This document shows, piece by piece, positions 10,895 through 20,917 of a DNA stretch of 64,000 nt. Below the pieces are notes generated by a model. That model did no database searches. It worked only from the letters and a program-made list of their open reading frames with translations, and was not told where the DNA came from. Made by a program: the position numbers and the translations under genes. Position 1 is the stretch's first letter. Each line of letters begins with the position of its first letter. Source of the DNA: Vibrio sp. Of7-15 (GTDB lineage: Bacteria > Pseudomonadota > Gammaproteobacteria > Enterobacterales > Vibrionaceae); the NCBI RefSeq assembly GCF_022347565.1, contig NZ_JAKRGH010000018.1:28676-92675 (forward strand). The letters run 5' to 3'.

Positions 10895-11233
10895 ATGCCA
10901 AAGATTATTGTATTGCCACATGAAGAGCTATGCCCTGAAGGCGCAGTATTAGAAGCGAATACAGGTGACACAGTTTTAGATGTAGCATTAAAAAATGGCA
11001 TTGGAATTGAGCACGCTTGTGAAAAATCATGTGCTTGTACTACTTGCCACGTGGTTATCCGTGAGGGGTTTGATTCACTTGAAGAAAGTGAAGAGCTTGA
11101 AGACGACATGCTAGATAAAGCGTGGGGTCTTGAGCCTGAATCTCGCTTGGGTTGCCAAGCACGAGTAGCCGACGAAGATTTGGTTGTGGAAATTCCAAAA
11201 TACACACTAAACTTAGCTTCAGAAAACCACTAA
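10895..11233 (+). CDS. fdx: [2Fe-2S] ferredoxin, ISC type
   Basis: Adrenodoxin-type ferredoxin that supplies electrons during iron-sulfur cluster assembly. Cluster ligands are C42, C48, C51 (ACEKSCACTTCHVVI) and C87 (SRLGCQARV). C46 is the extra cysteine also present in E. coli Fdx. Length 112. The ribosome site GAGG lies inside the end of hscA, and iscX follows after 15 bases. Confidence 0.96.
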   Translation: MPKIIVLPHEELCPEGAVLEANTGDTVLDVALKNGIGIEHACEKSCACTTCHVVIREGFDSLEESEELEDDMLDKAWGLEPESRLGCQARVADEDLVVEIPKYTLNLASENH

Positions 11234-11248
11234 GCGGACGATTGAGTT

Positions 11249-11449
11249 ATGAGCCTGACATGGACTGATTCGCGAGACATTGCGATTGAATTGGTTGAGC
11301 AGTTCCCAGAGACGGATCCTAAAACGGTTCGTTTTACCGATCTACATCGCTGGGTTATGGAACTTGAAGAATTTAATGATGACCCAAATCATTCCAATGA
11401 AAAAATTCTTGAAGCCATTATTTTGTGCTGGATGGACGAAATGGATTAA
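11249..11449 (+). CDS. iscX: Iron-sulfur assembly regulator IscX
   Basis: Small acidic protein that binds IscS and is thought to be an iron-dependent modulator of desulfurase activity (family knowledge). The 66-residue sequence starts [15 protein letters not shown] and contains the conserved [14 protein letters not shown] and [12 protein letters not shown] segments. It is the last gene of the isc operon and is followed by an intrinsic terminator. Confidence 0.95.
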   Translation: MSLTWTDSRDIAIELVEQFPETDPKTVRFTDLHRWVMELEEFNDDPNHSNEKILEAIILCWMDEMD

Positions 11450-11527
11450 TGGGACGAACGCAGAGATCCAGCTCTTACTATTGAGCTAAGTCTCTTGTGT
11501 TGTCAGCATAAAATCGGCACTGTCATT

Positions 11528-11557
11528 AAAAAAGCGGACTATTCAGTCCGTTTTTTT
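11528..11557 (+). terminator. Intrinsic terminator of the isc operon
   Basis: GCGGACT-attc-AGTCCG hairpin flanked by six A upstream and eight T downstream, about 80 bases after iscX. Confidence 0.85.
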
Positions 11558-11671
11558 TATCTATTAGATAATTTATTTGGCTTAACGACGGTCAGCCGTT
11601 GCTAATCATCTAGTCTTACGTATTCTAGAGTCGCCAAATTTTTTGTACCAGAACTGACAAGGAGATTCATC

Positions 11672-12964
11672 ATGTCTGAACAAATGGCCGTTTTTTTAAC
11701 GACGTCTGCAGCTGCACCACAATGGGGTGAAAAAGCCCTATTATCTTTCGACGCTGAAGGCGCGAGTATTCATACCACTGAAGGTCATACATCAGGTGCA
11801 ATTCAACGTGCAGCTCGTAAGTTAGATGGTCAAGGTATTAAGGCTGTTTCTCTTCAAGGTGAAGGTTGGGATCTAGAGTCCGTATGGGCATTCGTTCAAG
11901 GCTACCGTGGCCCTAAAAATAACAATACAATCGAATGGGTTGAATTGAATGAAGCCGATCAAAAAGAGTTGTTAGCCCGTATTACAGCAACGGATTGGGT
12001 TCGTGACATTATTAACAAAACCGCTGAAGAAGTGGCACCTCGCCAGTTAGCAACCATGGCGGGTGAATTCATTAAATCACTAGCACCAGAAGCGGTGAAC
12101 TTCAAAGTGGTGAAAGATAAAGACCTACTAACCGAAGGTTGGCAAGGTATTTATGCGGTCGGCCGTGGTTCTGAGCGTACTTCTGCTATGCTACAGCTTG
12201 ATTACAACCCAACGGGTGACGAAAACGCACCAGTCTTTGCGTGTTTAGTGGGTAAAGGCATCACTTTTGATTCTGGTGGTTACAGCATCAAGCCTTCTGG
12301 CTTCATGGATGCCATGAAAGCGGATATGGGTGGTTCTGGTACCATCACAGGTGGCTTAGCATTAGCGATTTTACGTGGTTTGAATAAGCGTGTGAAATTA
12401 ATCCTATGTTGTGCTGAAAACATGATTTCAGGCCGTGCTTTGAAGCTTGGTGACATCATTACTTACAAGAACGGCAAAACAGTAGAGATTTTAAATACCG
12501 ATGCAGAAGGCCGTTTAGTACTGGCTGATGGCCTATTGTATGCTAATGAGCAAAAACCAGAGCTTATTATTGATTGTGCGACACTAACGGGTGCCGCTAA
12601 AAATGCGCTAGGTAATGATTATCACGCACTGTTGAGCTTTGATGATGAGCTGAGCCATCGTGCATTAACAGCTGCTCGTAATGAAAGCGAAGGTCTATGG
12701 CCATTGCCTGTGGAAGATTTCCACCGTGGTATGCTGCCGTCTAACTTTGCGGATATGGCTAACATCGGCGCAGGTCAATATTCTCCTGGTGCAAGCACAG
12801 CCGCTGCGTTCTTATCTTATTTTGTGGATGACTACAAAAAAGGCTGGTTGCACTTTGATTGCTCTGCGACTTACCGTAAAGCGGCAAGCGACAAGTGGGC
12901 CCCAGGTGCGACTGGTGTTGGTGTTCGTTCACTGGCTCGTATTCTTCTCGATGAGGCGAAATAA
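11672..12964 (+). CDS. pepB: Peptidase B, M17 leucyl aminopeptidase family
   Basis: Cytosolic, two-metal aminopeptidase of the M17 family, which removes N-terminal residues from peptides. The 430-residue sequence keeps the PepB-type N-terminal domain ([26 protein letters not shown]). The catalytic domain has [15 protein letters not shown] and MKADMGG, supplying metal ligands and the catalytic Lys, and [14 protein letters not shown], with the Asp, Glu and Arg of the active site. Of the two tandem copies this one is closer to E. coli PepB. A strong AAGGAG site precedes its ATG. Three bases separate it from the paralogue. Confidence 0.94.
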   Translation: MSEQMAVFLTTSAAAPQWGEKALLSFDAEGASIHTTEGHTSGAIQRAARKLDGQGIKAVSLQGEGWDLESVWAFVQGYRGPKNNNTIEWVELNEADQKELLARITATDWVRDIINKTAEEVAPRQLATMAGEFIKSLAPEAVNFKVVKDKDLLTEGWQGIYAVGRGSERTSAMLQLDYNPTGDENAPVFACLVGKGITFDSGGYSIKPSGFMDAMKADMGGSGTITGGLALAILRGLNKRVKLILCCAENMISGRALKLGDIITYKNGKTVEILNTDAEGRLVLADGLLYANEQKPELIIDCATLTGAAKNALGNDYHALLSFDDELSHRALTAARNESEGLWPLPVEDFHRGMLPSNFADMANIGAGQYSPGASTAAAFLSYFVDDYKKGWLHFDCSATYRKAASDKWAPGATGVGVRSLARILLDEAK

Positions 12965-12967
12965 ATC

Positions 12968-14263
12968 ATGACAGTATTAAATGTATTACTTTCAGAACAC
13001 GCTTCAGACGGTGTATGGGGCGAAAATGCATTGATCAGTTATGCTGAGTCTGCTGTCAAGGTTCATTTTTCGGGTAGCTTCCCATTGCGTAAGATTCAGC
13101 AAGCGGGTGCACGTCTACGTAGTCAAGGCATTAAAGAAGTGACGTTAAGCGGTGAGTTTTGGACTGCTGAATCGCAATGGGCGTTCTACTGTGGTTTTGC
13201 GCACACTTTAAATCGTGCGAAAGTAAATTGGTGCGCAGCAGAAGGTGTTGACGTTGCTCAACTTGAAGCGCGCAGTAAAGCCGCAAATTGGGTACGTTAC
13301 GCAACAAACGCGGCACCAGAAGATATGTACCCACATAAACTGGCTGAAGATGCTGTTGCTCATCTAACCGCAACTGCAGGCGATAAGGTGACAAGCAAAG
13401 TAGTTGCTGGTGACGAGCTGCTGGAGCAAGGTTGGATTGGTATTCACAGTGTTGGCCGTGCCAGTGTGCGTGAGCCTGTGTTACTTGAAGTTGACTTTAA
13501 CCCAACAGGCGATGCTAATGCGCCAGTTTCTGCTTGTTTAGTGGGTAAAGGCATTACATTTGATTCAGGTGGCTACAGCATTAAAGCTAACGCTGGTATG
13601 GCGACGATGAAGTGTGACATGGGCGGTGCGGCGACCGTAACCGCAGCGCTGGGTTATGCGATTGAACAAGGTTTAAACCAGCGCGTGAAAATGTTCCTAT
13701 GTTGTGCGGAAAACCTGATTGCGGGTAATGCGTATAAGTTAGGTGATATTTTAACGTATAAAAATGGCGTGACGGTTGAGATCCTTAATACGGATGCTGA
13801 AGGTCGCCTAGTACTTGCTGATGGTCTGATGGCAGCAGGTGAAACAGGAGCTCCATTGATCATTGATGCGGCAACTCTAACAGGTGCTGCAATGATGGCA
13901 GTTGGTGAAGACTACAATGCCTTATTCTCTTTAGACAAAGAGTTGTTATTTAAGGCTCAAGCGGTGAGCGAGCAAGTGAATGAGCCAGGTTGGCCATTAC
14001 CTCTTGCTCCGTGGCATCAAGATAAATGCCCATCACCGTATGCTCAAACAGCCAATAGTCGCCCAGTGAAAGGCGGTGGTGCTGGTGGTGCTTCAAATGC
14101 AGCGGCTTTCTTGTCTCGTTTTGTTCCAAACGAAGGAAAAGGTTGGTTACACATTGACTTAGCGTCTGCGTTCCGTGACAGCGGTAACAGTTTCTGGGCT
14201 GCAGGTGCGACAGGGCTTGGTGTTGCGAATATTGCTCAATTATTGTTAGAAGAACAGCGCTAA
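12968..14263 (+). CDS. Second M17 aminopeptidase, divergent PepB paralogue
   Basis: A second full-length M17 aminopeptidase (431 residues) directly downstream of pepB. All active-site segments are kept: [27 protein letters not shown] and [14 protein letters not shown], so it should be catalytically competent. The N-terminal domain is much more diverged than the catalytic domain (for example LRKIQQAGARLRSQGIKEVTL). Near the C-terminus it carries a SRPVKGGGAGGASNAAAF loop where PepB has a shorter one. The ATG begins 3 bases after the pepB stop, so the two are surely co-transcribed. A tandem duplication followed by divergence is the simplest origin. Substrate preference cannot be read from sequence. 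Confidence 0.9.
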   Translation: MTVLNVLLSEHASDGVWGENALISYAESAVKVHFSGSFPLRKIQQAGARLRSQGIKEVTLSGEFWTAESQWAFYCGFAHTLNRAKVNWCAAEGVDVAQLEARSKAANWVRYATNAAPEDMYPHKLAEDAVAHLTATAGDKVTSKVVAGDELLEQGWIGIHSVGRASVREPVLLEVDFNPTGDANAPVSACLVGKGITFDSGGYSIKANAGMATMKCDMGGAATVTAALGYAIEQGLNQRVKMFLCCAENLIAGNAYKLGDILTYKNGVTVEILNTDAEGRLVLADGLMAAGETGAPLIIDAATLTGAAMMAVGEDYNALFSLDKELLFKAQAVSEQVNEPGWPLPLAPWHQDKCPSPYAQTANSRPVKGGGAGGASNAAAFLSRFVPNEGKGWLHIDLASAFRDSGNSFWAAGATGLGVANIAQLLLEEQR

Positions 14264-14270
14264 TTATAAA

Positions 14271-14297
14271 TCCCTCTCGGAGCGCATCTGAGAGGGA
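14271..14297. repeat. Inverted repeat upstream of ndk
   Basis: TCCCTCTC and GAGAGGGA arms, 8 bp, separated by 11 bases. No T-run follows on either strand, so it is more likely a leader or mRNA-end structure than an intrinsic terminator. Confidence 0.5.
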
Positions 14298-14344
14298 AAT
14301 AATAATAAGATCAAATCCGAACGTATTATAAAAGGAATATCGAC

Positions 14345-14773
14345 ATGGCAATTGAACGTACATTTTCTATTGTGAAGCCAGATGCTGTAGAACGAGACCT
14401 TGTAGGTGCCATTTACCGCCGTATTGAAAAAGCAGGCATGAAAATCGTCGCTGCTAAGATGTTGCATCTAACGGAAGAGCAAGCAAAAGGCTTTTATGCA
14501 GAGCACGAAGGCAAAGAGTTTTTTGGCCCGTTAGTGGAATTTATGACATCTGGCCCGATTATGGTTCAGGTGCTTGAAGGTGAAAATGCCATTGTTCGTT
14601 ACCGTGAGCTAATGGGAAAAACAAACCCAGAAGAAGCAGCATGTGGCACATTACGTGCCGATTACGCACTAAGCATGCGTCATAACTCGGTTCATGGCTC
14701 AGATAGCCCAGAATCCGCTGCACGTGAAGTGGCGTACTTCTTTGCGGAAGATGAAATCTGCCCACGCAGCTAA
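14345..14773 (+). CDS. ndk: Nucleoside diphosphate kinase
   Basis: Transfers the gamma phosphate of ATP to nucleoside diphosphates through a phosphohistidine. The active-site histidine is H117 in [15 protein letters not shown], and the N-terminal [14 protein letters not shown] motif is intact. At 142 residues it is a normal bacterial Ndk. An AAGGA site lies 6 bases before the ATG. It lies between the aminopeptidases and rlmN, the same neighbourhood as in other gamma-proteobacteria, and is closed by a terminator. Confidence 0.97.
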   Translation: MAIERTFSIVKPDAVERDLVGAIYRRIEKAGMKIVAAKMLHLTEEQAKGFYAEHEGKEFFGPLVEFMTSGPIMVQVLEGENAIVRYRELMGKTNPEEAACGTLRADYALSMRHNSVHGSDSPESAAREVAYFFAEDEICPRS

Positions 14774-14798
14774 GTCCAATAATATCAATGCTTAATTT

Positions 14799-14823
14799 AG
14801 GGGAGCTTAGGCTTCCCTTTTTT
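14799..14823 (+). terminator. Intrinsic terminator of ndk
   Basis: AGGGGAGC and GCTTCCCT arms (one G-U pair) with a 4-base loop and a run of six T. Confidence 0.8.
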
Positions 14824-14963
14824 GTATCTACACTTAACGGAGAATATTGTTTGAGAATCCCTATTTTCTATCAGTGGAAAGTATTGGATAAAGGCTGTAC
14901 AATTCTGCGCCTTGAATTTTGCTATACACATAGCGACGCAGAACGTCATTTATCAGAGAGGCA

Positions 14964-16085
14964 ATGATGACAACAGTGAAAACCAATCTGCTTGATTTTG
15001 ATCGTAAAGGTCTACGCGCATATTTTGCCGAAGAACTTGGTGAAAAAGCATTTCGTGCTGATCAATTGATGAAGTGGATGTACCACTTTGGTTGTGATGA
15101 CTTTGATCAAATGAATAACTTGAACAAAAAGCTGCGTGAAAAGTTAAAAGCTCGTGCAGAAATCAAAGCACCTGAAGTTTCTTTTGCTCAACACTCAGCA
15201 GACGGTACCATTAAGTGGGCCATGAGTGTGGGTGATCAGGACGTAGAAACGGTATACATTCCAGAAGGGGATCGTGCGACTTTATGTATCTCTTCTCAAG
15301 TGGGTTGTGCGCTCGACTGTAAATTCTGTTCAACGGCTCAGCAAGGCTTTAACCGTAACTTAAAAGTGTCTGAGATCATTGGCCAGGTGTGGCGTGCTGC
15401 CCGTGAAATTGGTATTGAAAAAGAAACAGGTCGTCGTCCAATCACCAACATCGTATTGATGGGAATGGGTGAGCCACTACTGAACATGAAAAACCTACTG
15501 CCAGCATTAGAGATCATGCTAGATGATTTGGGTTTTGGTTTATCGAAGCGTCGTGTCACCGTATCGACATCCGGTGTTGTATCGGGCTTAGATCAAATGA
15601 CGGGTAACATTGATGTTGCTTTAGCGATTTCTTTGCATGCTCCAAATGATGAGCTGCGTAGCCAGATCATGCCGATTAACGATCGCTGGGATATTCAAGA
15701 TTTCCTAGCCTCGGTTCGTCGCTACATTGCGTCTTCAAATGCTAACCGTGGCCGTGTAACCGTTGAATACATTTTGCTTGATCACGTGAATGACGATATG
15801 GATCATGCAAGACAGCTCGCAGAGTTATTAAAAGATACGCCAGCTAAAATTAATTTAATTCCATTTAACCCATACCCTGGGTCACCATATAAGAAACCGA
15901 GTAATTCTCGTATTGATCGTTTCATGAAAACGTTGATGGAATACGAATACACGGTAACGGTGCGTAAAACGCGTGGTGATGACATTGATGCCGCTTGTGG
16001 CCAGCTTGTTGGTGATGTTATTGACCGTACGAAACGCACAAAAATGAAGCTGCAAGGGGAACCTATTCCTGTTAAAGCAGTCTAG
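14964..16085 (+). CDS. rlmN: Dual-specificity RNA methyltransferase RlmN
   Basis: Radical-SAM enzyme that makes 2-methyladenosine at A2503 of 23S rRNA and A37 of some tRNAs. The 373-residue protein shows the radical-SAM cluster motif C115-x3-C119-x2-C122 ([18 protein letters not shown]), the GMGEPLLN motif, and the methyl-carrier cysteine in [10 protein letters not shown] near 345. Two adjacent ATG codons (14964 and 14967) are possible starts. A GAGAGG site precedes both, and the choice changes only one residue. Confidence 0.97.
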   Translation: MMTTVKTNLLDFDRKGLRAYFAEELGEKAFRADQLMKWMYHFGCDDFDQMNNLNKKLREKLKARAEIKAPEVSFAQHSADGTIKWAMSVGDQDVETVYIPEGDRATLCISSQVGCALDCKFCSTAQQGFNRNLKVSEIIGQVWRAAREIGIEKETGRRPITNIVLMGMGEPLLNMKNLLPALEIMLDDLGFGLSKRRVTVSTSGVVSGLDQMTGNIDVALAISLHAPNDELRSQIMPINDRWDIQDFLASVRRYIASSNANRGRVTVEYILLDHVNDDMDHARQLAELLKDTPAKINLIPFNPYPGSPYKKPSNSRIDRFMKTLMEYEYTVTVRKTRGDDIDAACGQLVGDVIDRTKRTKMKLQGEPIPVKAV

Positions 16086-16110
16086 ACGTTAACTTATGTG
16101 TGGGTGAGCG

Positions 16111-16866
16111 ATGGTTCAATGGGGTAAGACTGTTTTATTATTAATATTGCTGTCTGGATGTGCTGCAGTAACTTCTGAGCAAAATGCAAGGGAGTTTGAT
16201 AACATAGAGGCAGCCGAAGCTCGTATTTCATTAGGTTTAGGCTATATGGAGGCAGGAGATAGGCAAAAAGCACGGGAAAACCTCGAACTTGCCGTTCAGC
16301 ATGCTCCAGACTATTATCGCTCACAAATATCCATTGCATACTACTATCAGCAAGTTGGTGAAAATGAACTTGCTGAAAGCTCATATAAAAAAGCACTTCG
16401 TTCATCGCCAAATAATGGTAATGTATTAAATAATTACGGTGTTTTTTTATGTAAGCACGCTCGCTATGGTGAAGCGCAACAAGCGTTTAGCAAAGCGATT
16501 GAGCAACCCTATTATTACTTAGTCTCTGCTAGTTATGAAAATGCGGCCATGTGCTCGCTCAGTAGTGGAGATAACGCAACAGCGAAGCAATATTTTGAAC
16601 GTTCGATTGCTCACGATCCTTCTCGGGCTCGCTCCATCCTTCAATTAGCAAAATTAAAAATTGATGATATGGAGCTGAATGAAGCAAGGATCATGCTGTT
16701 AAAATTTCATAAGAAGTATGGGTATAAACCAGCCAGTCTAGGATTACTGATTAAATTGGAAGCTGAGGCGAAAAACAGCCATTTGGTTTCTCGCTATGGT
16801 GATGTACTGGCTGAGCAATACCCAAGCTCAATACAATATCAACAATATCTGGCCAATGACTATTGA
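16111..16866 (+). CDS. pilW: Type IV pilus biogenesis lipoprotein PilW (PilF)
   Basis: Outer-membrane lipoprotein needed to assemble or stabilise the type IV pilus secretin. The N-terminus is a lipoprotein signal with lipobox LLSGC (Cys at about residue 18). Tandem TPR repeats follow, for example residues 30-130, including ARISLGLGYMEAGDRQKARENLE and the AESSYKKALRSSPNNGNVLNNYG repeat. Length 251 is typical. Its end overlaps the rodZ start by 11 bases, so it is the head gene of the pilW-rodZ-ispG-hisS block. Confidence 0.93.
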   Translation: MVQWGKTVLLLILLSGCAAVTSEQNAREFDNIEAAEARISLGLGYMEAGDRQKARENLELAVQHAPDYYRSQISIAYYYQQVGENELAESSYKKALRSSPNNGNVLNNYGVFLCKHARYGEAQQAFSKAIEQPYYYLVSASYENAAMCSLSSGDNATAKQYFERSIAHDPSRARSILQLAKLKIDDMELNEARIMLLKFHKKYGYKPASLGLLIKLEAEAKNSHLVSRYGDVLAEQYPSSIQYQQYLANDY

Positions 16867-17818
16867 TAAAAATGCAGAACAAACAGAAGTAACTCATGCT
16901 CTGCCTGGCGATATGCTGGCACAAGCTCGAACTAAGTTGGGTTACTCACAACAAGATGTTGCCAACCGATTACGTTTACGCATCACTGTCATTGAACGAA
17001 TCGAAAATAATCACTTTGATAATGAAACCGTAGCCACCTTTACCCGTGGCTATTTGCGATCTTATGCCCGCCTTGTTGGTTTAGATGCAGAAGAAGTATT
17101 ACACGCATTGGATCATTTAGGTGAAGCTCAGCATGGTGAAATGGCTATGCAAAGTTTCTCACGTAAAACAAAGCGTGATAAACATGATAACCGCATCATG
17201 AAATTAACGTGGGTTATTTTTGCGGCAATCGCTGGTATCACCGCATTATGGTGGTATCAGAACCAGCAGCCAGATACCTTTCTGACGGAAGTGGAGCCAA
17301 CTGCTCCTGTGGTTTCAGAAGCGCCAGCGGTGGTTGAGAGCCCTGTGGTAACGGAAGTTGAAGTAACCCCGTCTGTGGAAAGTACGGAGCCACTAAATGG
17401 TGAAACTGCTACGACTACAGTCGCAGAAGAAGGGCTCCCTCCGGTATCTTCAGAAAAAGACGTTACTCAAACTACAACGATAACTGAAAATAACACTGAT
17501 GCTACGCCAGAAGTGACTGACGTTGCTTCAACGGCAAAAGAGCCCGTGTCTGAGCCTGAAGTCAAAGAGCCTGTAATTGAAGATACGCTCTCTTTGTCGT
17601 TTGCAGGTGACTGCTGGATTGATGTACGTGATGCGACAGGCAAGCGTTTAGCAACAGGCGTCAAAAAATCAGGTGATACGTTAACGTTAACAGGTAAAGC
17701 TCCTTACAAACTCGTGTTAGGTGCTCCTGCGGTAGTTGAGTTAACATATCAGGGGAAACCGGTGGATCTTTCTAAGTTCTCATCAGGTAAAGTAGCAAAA
17801 TTGACATTACCACAATAA
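16856..17818 (+). CDS. rodZ: Cytoskeleton protein RodZ
   Basis: Bitopic membrane protein linking MreB filaments to the elongasome and controlling rod shape. The cytoplasmic N-terminus holds an HTH_25 domain (about 15-80, ARTKLGYSQQDVANRLRLRITVIERIE). There is one membrane helix at about 117-135 (LTWVIFAAIAGITALWW), then a low-complexity periplasmic linker rich in E, V, T and P (about 140-245), and a C-terminal DUF4115 beta domain (SLSFAGDCWIDVRDATGKRL). The frame extends upstream, but the ATG at 16856 (MTIDKNAEQTEV) gives the normal N-terminus. Translationally coupled to pilW by overlap. Confidence 0.93.
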   Translation: MTIDKNAEQTEVTHALPGDMLAQARTKLGYSQQDVANRLRLRITVIERIENNHFDNETVATFTRGYLRSYARLVGLDAEEVLHALDHLGEAQHGEMAMQSFSRKTKRDKHDNRIMKLTWVIFAAIAGITALWWYQNQQPDTFLTEVEPTAPVVSEAPAVVESPVVTEVEVTPSVESTEPLNGETATTTVAEEGLPPVSSEKDVTQTTTITENNTDATPEVTDVASTAKEPVSEPEVKEPVIEDTLSLSFAGDCWIDVRDATGKRLATGVKKSGDTLTLTGKAPYKLVLGAPAVVELTYQGKPVDLSKFSSGKVAKLTLPQ

Positions 17819-17830
17819 CGAGTACCCACA

Positions 17831-18949
17831 ATGCATAACGAATCTCCAATTATACGCCGTAAATCGACTCGAATTTATGTTGGCGATGTGCCTATCGGTG
17901 ATGGGGCTCCAATCGCTGTTCAGTCGATGACGAATACGCGGACCACTGACATTGCAGCAACGGTTGCTCAGATCAAATCGTTGGAAAATGTTGGTGCTGA
18001 TATTGTGCGAGTTTCTGTTCCAACTATGGATGCAGCAGAAGCGTTTAAAGAAATTAAGAAGCAAGTCTCTACCCCTTTAGTTGCCGATATTCACTTTGAT
18101 TACCGTATTGCGCTAAAAGTGGCTGAGTACGGTGTGGATTGTTTACGCATTAACCCAGGTAATATCGGTAATGAATCTCGTATTCGTTCTGTGGTTGATT
18201 GTGCCCGTGATTACGACATTCCAATTCGTATTGGTGTGAATGGTGGTTCTCTAGAGAAAGACATTCAACAGAAATACAAAGAGCCAACAGCAGAAGCGTT
18301 ATTAGAATCGGCCATGCGCCACGTAGATATTCTCGACCGATTAAATTTCGATAAGTTTAAAGTCAGTGTAAAAGCGTCTGATGTGTTTCTCGCGGTGGAT
18401 TCATACCGTTTATTAGCAAAAGAAATTGATCAACCTCTTCATCTTGGTATTACGGAAGCGGGTGGTGCGCGTGCTGGCTCTGTGAAGTCTGCGGTTGGTT
18501 TGGGAATGCTGCTATCTGAAGGTATTGGTGATACTTTACGTATTTCATTAGCGGCGGATCCGGTAGAAGAAATCAAAGTTGGTTTTGATATTCTTAAATC
18601 ACTGCGTATTCGCTCTCGTGGCGTGAATTTTATTGCGTGCCCAACGTGTTCCCGTCAAGAGTTTGATGTTATTGGTACCGTAAACGAATTAGAGCAGCGC
18701 CTAGAAGACTTGATCACTCCGATGGATGTTTCCATTATAGGCTGTGTGGTAAATGGCCCAGGTGAAGCGGAAGTTTCTCATCTTGGTGTTGCGGGCAGTA
18801 ATAAGAAAAGCGCTTTTTACGATGATGGTAAACGTCAGAAAGAGCGTTTTGATAACGATGATCTGATTGAACAATTAGAAGCGAAGATCCGAGCAAAAGC
18901 ATCTGTGCTTGATCAAAATAACCGTATTGATGTTGAACAGTTAGATTAA
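17831..18949 (+). CDS. ispG: 4-hydroxy-3-methylbut-2-enyl-diphosphate synthase
   Basis: [4Fe-4S] enzyme of the MEP isoprenoid pathway, converting the cyclic diphosphate to HMBPP. The 372-residue sequence has the TIM-barrel part ([21 protein letters not shown] onward) and the C-terminal cluster domain with [11 protein letters not shown] and [16 protein letters not shown], supplying the conserved cysteines. Its place between rodZ and hisS is the standard gamma-proteobacterial order. It depends on the ISC system encoded upstream for its cluster (inference). Confidence 0.97.
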   Translation: MHNESPIIRRKSTRIYVGDVPIGDGAPIAVQSMTNTRTTDIAATVAQIKSLENVGADIVRVSVPTMDAAEAFKEIKKQVSTPLVADIHFDYRIALKVAEYGVDCLRINPGNIGNESRIRSVVDCARDYDIPIRIGVNGGSLEKDIQQKYKEPTAEALLESAMRHVDILDRLNFDKFKVSVKASDVFLAVDSYRLLAKEIDQPLHLGITEAGGARAGSVKSAVGLGMLLSEGIGDTLRISLAADPVEEIKVGFDILKSLRIRSRGVNFIACPTCSRQEFDVIGTVNELEQRLEDLITPMDVSIIGCVVNGPGEAEVSHLGVAGSNKKSAFYDDGKRQKERFDNDDLIEQLEAKIRAKASVLDQNNRIDVEQLD

Positions 18950-19011
18950 TCGAGTTGATCTATTCAACTCAATTCTCATATTTAGATTTAAACCTTATTT
19001 GGTAAGAAAAC

Positions 19012-20280
19012 GTGGCTAAAATAATTCAAGCAATCCGAGGCATGAACGACTGCCTTCCAACTGACTCTCCACTTTGGCATAAAGTAGAAGGCAGCATTAA
19101 AAATGTAATTAGCGCTTATGGTTACAGTGAAGTGCGTATGCCTATCGTTGAAAGTACGCATTTATTTAAGCGTGCAATTGGTGAAGTGACAGACGTGGTT
19201 GAGAAAGAGATGTACACGTTTGACGACCGCAATGGCGACAGCTTAACACTGCGTCCAGAAGGGACAGCAGGCTGTGTTCGTGCTGGTATTGAAAATGGCC
19301 TATTGTACAACCAAGAGCAGCGTCTTTGGTACATGGGTCCAATGTTCCGCCATGAGCGCCCACAAAAAGGCCGTTACCGTCAGTTCCACCAAGTGGGTGT
19401 TGAGGTCTTTGGCCTAAATGGCCCAGATGTTGATGCTGAGCTTATCATGATGACGGCACGTTTATGGCGTGAATTAGGTATTGATAAACACGTGCGTTTA
19501 GAGCTGAATTCGATTGGTTCTTTAGAAGCACGTGCAAACTACCGTACTGCACTGGTTGCTTTCTTAGAGCAGCACTTAGACGTGTTAGATGAAGATTGTA
19601 AGCGTCGCATGCACACAAACCCAATGCGCGTTTTGGATACCAAAAACCCAGATGTTCAAGCTATTTTGGGTGACGCTCCTAAGTTATCAGAATACTTGGA
19701 TGAAGATTCTAAAGAACATTTTGCAGGTTTATGTGAACTACTAGACGCTGCAGGCATCGAATACCAGGTAAATGAACGTTTGGTTCGTGGTTTAGATTAC
19801 TATAACCGCACTGTATTTGAATGGATTACGGAAAGCTTAGGTGCTCAAGGTACTGTTTGTGGCGGTGGTCGCTATGACGGTTTGGTTGAGCAGTTAGGTG
19901 GTAAAGCGACCCCTGCGGTTGGCTTTGCTATGGGATTAGAGCGTTTGGTTCTACTAATGGAGACATTAGAGTTGACCGATGTTCGTCGTCCGGTAGACGT
20001 TTACATGGTTACTGCTGGCGAAGGCACATTGATGGCGGGCATGAAGCTAGCTGAACAATTGCGTGAGCAAGTTCCAGGCCTGAGAGTCATGAGTCACTTC
20101 GGTGGCGGTAACTTTAAGAAGCAGTTTAAACGTGCAGATAAAGTCGGTGCAGCAATTGCCTTGATTCTTGGTGAAACTGAAGTTGCTGATAATACCGTTG
20201 CGATTAAAGATTTGCGTGGTGGCGAACAACAAACATTACCTCAGGCTGAGGTTGCCGCTAAGCTGGCTGAATTGATTTAA
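19012..20280 (+). CDS. hisS: Histidine-tRNA ligase
   Basis: Class II aminoacyl-tRNA synthetase for histidine. It starts with GTG ([16 protein letters not shown]), the usual HisRS N-terminus. Motif 2 is in [21 protein letters not shown]. The histidine-specific segments [15 protein letters not shown] and [14 protein letters not shown] are present, and motif 3 is [11 protein letters not shown]. The anticodon-binding domain begins near residue 330. Length 422 is normal. It is followed 13 bases later by yfgM. Confidence 0.97.
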   Translation: MAKIIQAIRGMNDCLPTDSPLWHKVEGSIKNVISAYGYSEVRMPIVESTHLFKRAIGEVTDVVEKEMYTFDDRNGDSLTLRPEGTAGCVRAGIENGLLYNQEQRLWYMGPMFRHERPQKGRYRQFHQVGVEVFGLNGPDVDAELIMMTARLWRELGIDKHVRLELNSIGSLEARANYRTALVAFLEQHLDVLDEDCKRRMHTNPMRVLDTKNPDVQAILGDAPKLSEYLDEDSKEHFAGLCELLDAAGIEYQVNERLVRGLDYYNRTVFEWITESLGAQGTVCGGGRYDGLVEQLGGKATPAVGFAMGLERLVLLMETLELTDVRRPVDVYMVTAGEGTLMAGMKLAEQLREQVPGLRVMSHFGGGNFKKQFKRADKVGAAIALILGETEVADNTVAIKDLRGGEQQTLPQAEVAAKLAELI

Positions 20281-20293
20281 GAGAGGACAGGAA

Positions 20294-20905
20294 GTGGAAG
20301 TCTACGAAACCGAAGAACAACAAGTTGATGCGATAAAACGCTGGTGGAAAGAAAACGGAAAAGCAGTTGTTCTTGGTGCAGTATTAGGTTTAGGTGGCCT
20401 TTGGGGCTGGCGTTACTATCAAGCAGAATTAGTGGCTTCAAAAGAAGCGGCTTCTGATGCTTATGGTAAAGTACTTAGTGTGCTTGAAGCTGGTGGTGAC
20501 GATGCTATTGCACAAACTCAAACTTTTATTGATGCACATAAAGATAACCAATACGCGGTTCTTGCTGCGTTGCAGTTAGCAAAAGTTCAAGTTGAAGCCA
20601 ATAAGCTAGACGAAGCGTTAACTCAGCTTCGTTGGGCTGCCGCAAATACAAAAGACGATGCTATTTTGCCATTAGCAACAACACGTATTGCACGAATTTT
20701 GGCAGAGCAAGGTCAATATGATCAGGCGCTAGCTGAGCTAAAAAATGTAACGTCAGAAAGTTGGAAAGCTCGTGTTGCAGAACTTCGTGGTGACATTGCA
20801 CTTCGTAGCGGTGATGCTGAAGCAGCACGTACTGCTTATACCGAAGCTCAACAGCTTGGCGAAAGTCCAGCTCTTCAAATGAAGCTTGACGACTTAGCTA
20901 AGTAA
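20294..20905 (+). CDS. yfgM: SecYEG ancillary protein YfgM (TPR family)
   Basis: Inner-membrane anchored protein that associates with SecYEG and the chaperone PpiD at the periplasmic exit. The 203-residue protein has an acidic start (MEVYETEEQQVDAIKRWWKENG), a membrane helix at about 23-40 (AVVLGAVLGLGGLWGWRYY) and TPR-like helical repeats to the end. The start is GTG behind AGGACAGGAA. Operon position between hisS and bamB matches E. coli. Confidence 0.92.
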   Translation: MEVYETEEQQVDAIKRWWKENGKAVVLGAVLGLGGLWGWRYYQAELVASKEAASDAYGKVLSVLEAGGDDAIAQTQTFIDAHKDNQYAVLAALQLAKVQVEANKLDEALTQLRWAAANTKDDAILPLATTRIARILAEQGQYDQALAELKNVTSESWKARVAELRGDIALRSGDAEAARTAYTEAQQLGESPALQMKLDDLAK

Positions 20906-20917
20906 GGTTGATGTAAT

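Noticed and set aside
14271..14297. Terminator before ndk
   Set aside because: The hairpin has A-rich, not T-rich, flanks, so it is listed as an inverted repeat only.
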